Below, piece by piece: positions 61,457-63,114 of a DNA stretch of 63,114 nt (within the stretch, counting starts at the first letter, position 1; each line of letters opens with the position of its first letter). The translations under genes were made by a program, and so were the position numbers. The notes under the pieces are model-generated. The model had not been told where the DNA came from. It ran no database searches and saw only the letters and a list, made by a program, of their open reading frames with translations. The DNA comes from Sphaerisporangium corydalis (GTDB taxonomy: Bacteria; Actinomycetota; Actinomycetes; Streptosporangiales; Streptosporangiaceae), in contig NZ_JANZYP010000062.1 in assembly GCF_025506355.1 (NCBI RefSeq), forward strand, positions 1 to 63,114. The letters are read 5' to 3'.

Positions 61457-61631
61457 ATGGACGTTGACCTAGGTCAGGGGGCACGCCGGACGTGGCGGAT
61501 GCGCGGGCGGTCCTCTGCGGTCAGGGCGGTGATCATGGGCGTTGACCGAGGTCAGGGGGGCACGCGGGATGAGGGTGCGGTGTTCTGCGGGAGGGGTGGA
61601 GATCGTGGACGTTGACCGGGGCCAGGGTGCC
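61457..61631 (+). repeat. three imperfect tandem copies of the VWA gene start region
   Basis: Copies begin at 61457 (ATGGACGTTGACC), 61536 (ATGGGCGTTGACC) and 61605 (GTGGACGTTGACC, the real start), each followed by (A/G)GGTCAGGG-like sequence and, in the first two, TCTGCGG and GGTGATC or GGAGATC. The duplicates can be read as MDVDLGQGA, MGVDRGQGG and VDVDRGQGA, but the first two are not in the frame of the full gene. An ORF from ATG 61394 (73 residues) uses them. Confidence 0.75.
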
Positions 61632-62822
61632 GTGGGGGAGGCGGTGGACGAGCGGTTGCGCAGGTGGCGGCTGGTGCTGGGGGGCGACGCGGACGGGACC
61701 GGGCGGGGGCTGACCGGTAAGGACGGTCAGATGGACGCGGCCCTCGCGGCGCTCTACAACAGCGGGCGGGGCACGGGGGAGGGCGCCGGGGGCGGCGGTG
61801 ACGCCGCGCGCGGCGCGGGCCTCGGCGGGTCGGCACCCCGGGTCGCGAGGTGGCTCGGGGACATCCGGTCGTACTTCCCCTCGACGGTCGTCCAGGTCAT
61901 GCAGAAGGACGCCATCGAGCGGCTCAACCTCACCCGCCTGCTCCTCGAACCCGAGATGCTGGAGGCCGTGGAGCCCGACGTCCACCTCGTGGGCACCCTG
62001 CTCTCGCTCAACCGGGTGATGCCGGAGACGGCGCGGCGGTCGGCGCGGGTGGTGGTGGGGAAGGTCGTGGCCGACCTGGAACGCCGGCTGGCCCAGCGCA
62101 CCAGGACCGCGCTCACGGGGGCGCTCGACCGGTCGGCGCGCAGCCACCGGCCCCGCAGGGTCGCCGACATCGACTGGAACCGCACGATTCGCGCCAACCT
62201 CAAGAACTACATGCCGGAGAAGAACACCGTCATCCCGTCCCGGCTGGTCGGGTACGCCCGCAGGCAGCGGGCGGTGATCCGCGAGGTCACGCTGTGCATC
62301 GACCAGAGCGGGTCCATGGCGGCGTCGGTGGTGTACTCCAGCGTCTTCGGGGCGGTGCTCGCGTCCATGCGGGCGCTCCGCACCTCGCTGGTGGTCTTCG
62401 ACACCAGTGTCGTCGACCTCACCGACCAGCTGCACGACCCGGTGGAGCTGCTCTTCGGCACCCAGCTCGGCGGCGGCACCGACATCAACCGGGCCATCGC
62501 CTACTGCCAGGGCCTGATCACCCGCCCGGCGAACTCCATCTTCATCCTGATCAGCGACCTGTACGAGGGGGGCGTACGGGAGGAGATGCTGCGCAGGGTC
62601 GCGGCCATGACGGCGGCGGGGGTGCAGGTCATCGTGCTGCTCGCCCTGTCGGACGAGGGCCAGCCGCACTACGACCGCGACAACGCCGAGGCGCTGGCCG
62701 CGCTCGGCGTCCCCGCCTTCGCGTGCACGCCCGACGCCTTCCCCGGCCTCATGGCCGCCGCCATCGAACGCCGCGACATCGCCCAATGGGCCGAACGCAC
62801 CCTCGCCATCCGAACAACCTGA
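61605..62822 (+). CDS. VWA domain protein (CoxE/YehP-like)
   Basis: About 405 residues. A helical N-terminal half (IRSYFPSTVVQVMQKDAIERLNLTRLLL) precedes a von Willebrand A domain with the complete MIDAS metal site: DQSGSMAAS (Asp233, Ser235, Ser237), Thr292 in GGGTDINRAI and the later DLYEGG. Partners of MoxR ATPases have this layout. GTG at 61605 has GAGGGG 8 bases upstream; ATG 61569 is also in frame but lies in the duplicated leader. It is the last gene of the SWIM-DUF5691-MoxR-DUF5682-VWA operon. Confidence 0.86.
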   Translation: MDVDRGQGAVGEAVDERLRRWRLVLGGDADGTGRGLTGKDGQMDAALAALYNSGRGTGEGAGGGGDAARGAGLGGSAPRVARWLGDIRSYFPSTVVQVMQKDAIERLNLTRLLLEPEMLEAVEPDVHLVGTLLSLNRVMPETARRSARVVVGKVVADLERRLAQRTRTALTGALDRSARSHRPRRVADIDWNRTIRANLKNYMPEKNTVIPSRLVGYARRQRAVIREVTLCIDQSGSMAASVVYSSVFGAVLASMRALRTSLVVFDTSVVDLTDQLHDPVELLFGTQLGGGTDINRAIAYCQGLITRPANSIFILISDLYEGGVREEMLRRVAAMTAAGVQVIVLLALSDEGQPHYDRDNAEALAALGVPAFACTPDAFPGLMAAAIERRDIAQWAERTLAIRTT

Positions 62823-62851
62823 CCCCCACCATCCGAACGACCTGACCCCCA
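62806..62851 (+). repeat. 23-base tandem duplication over the VWA stop codon
   Basis: CCATCCGAACAACCTGACCC occurs at 62806 and, with one change, at 62829. The gene's stop lies in the first copy, so the second copy is downstream non-coding. Confidence 0.8.
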
Positions 62852-63071
62852 TCACCAGCCCCACGGACGCGCCCCGCCAACGTGCCCCACGGGCTGGCCG
62901 TGAGCGCGGCGCACACGAGCATCGCGCCGAGCGGACGATGGACGGGGCGGGGTTCCAGCAGTCGCCGCACGGCAGATCCTGGTCCCTCATCCCCCGTCCT
63001 CGTCCAGAGGCTCAGGGGGTGGGCAGGGTCGTGGCGGGTGGGATTCGAGTCGTCGTTGTACGGCGCACCCC

Positions 63072-63101
63072 GTCCCCCTCCCCTGGGTGGGGGTGGGGGA
63101 C
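63072..63101. terminator. G/C-rich hairpin near the window edge
   Basis: GTCCCCC (63072-63078) pairs with GGGGGAC (63095-63101) with further C/G pairing inside. It may end the VWA operon or a gene entering from the right; there is no other feature in 62852-63114 that I can support. Confidence 0.35.
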
Positions 63102-63114
63102 TGTTGGGTTGGGG

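Noticed and set aside
61394..61615. A separate 73-residue gene between DUF5682 and VWA
   Set aside because: Its content is explained by duplicated copies of the VWA start region; no ribosome site or recognisable domain. Kept only as a possible upstream ORF.

Overview
The window is about 63 kb of very GC-rich DNA. GTG starts are frequent, several genes appear to be read from leaderless promoters, and families typical of mycelial actinobacteria are present (orphan MsiK/UgpC-type sugar ATPase, DUF4012, WalW-type deacetylase, SWIM/MoxR/VWA cluster). This suggests a chromosomal segment of an actinomycete, most likely of the Streptosporangiales; that placement is an inference from style and gene content. 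No rRNA, tRNA, CRISPR array or intact mobile element was seen.

Region 1 (1-9.1 kb) holds housekeeping and accessory genes: an Na+/H+ antiporter, a UBP-type zinc-finger protein, a Gfo/Idh/MocA oxidoreductase, a small lipoprotein, two DUF202 membrane proteins, a diiron ferritin-like (AurF-like) protein divergent from a TetR regulator across two palindromic operators, a secreted lytic transglycosylase, a glutathione peroxidase and a LacI regulator. Region 2 (9.2-14.4 kb) has a multi-sugar ABC ATPase behind a LacI-type operator and a strong terminator. It is followed by two tandemly duplicated secreted proteins with a fibronectin-III-like domain and an LPFTG sorting signal, then a translationally coupled DUF4012 protein.

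Region 3 (14.4-40.6 kb) is a large surface-polysaccharide locus. It contains a low-molecular-weight tyrosine phosphatase converging on a bacterial tyrosine autokinase, a WecA/MraY-like initiating transferase, two NAD-dependent epimerase/dehydratases, GT4 and GT2 glycosyltransferases, a polymerase-like membrane protein, a flippase, a WalW deacetylase, two methyltransferases, a sulfotransferase and a GtrA protein. It also carries a complete gene set for dTDP-4-acetamido-4,6-dideoxygalactose (RmlA, RmlB, WecE, WecD-like) and a nucleotide-sugar dehydrogenase. Two large paralogous GT-C-like membrane proteins share near-identical DNA tracts that look like gene conversion.

Region 4 (40.7-49.9 kb) has an SDR, a pirin with a MarR-like palindrome upstream, a lipoprotein, an FtsH-like membrane AAA/M41 protease with an insert in its ATPase domain and a long repetitive tail, an aldehyde dehydrogenase, and a secreted TNT-domain (NAD+ glycohydrolase-type) protein started by TTG. 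Region 5 (49.9-53.4 kb) holds the most unusual candidate: a ThiF/E1-like enzyme with an N-terminal PqqD-like domain, followed by a 42-residue cysteine-free peptide. This looks like a minimal, possibly undescribed RiPP (ribosomally made, modified peptide) operon. It is preceded on the same strand by a cupin gene and an MFS transporter.

Region 6 (53.5-63.1 kb) has a degenerate tyrosine-recombinase-like gene, then a tightly packed operon: SWIM zinc finger, DUF5691, MoxR-type AAA ATPase, DUF5682 and VWA protein. This resembles the enterobacterial yehLMPQ group and may be a chaperone-like or metal-dependent system of unknown target. The VWA gene is flanked by small tandem duplications at both its 5' and 3' ends.
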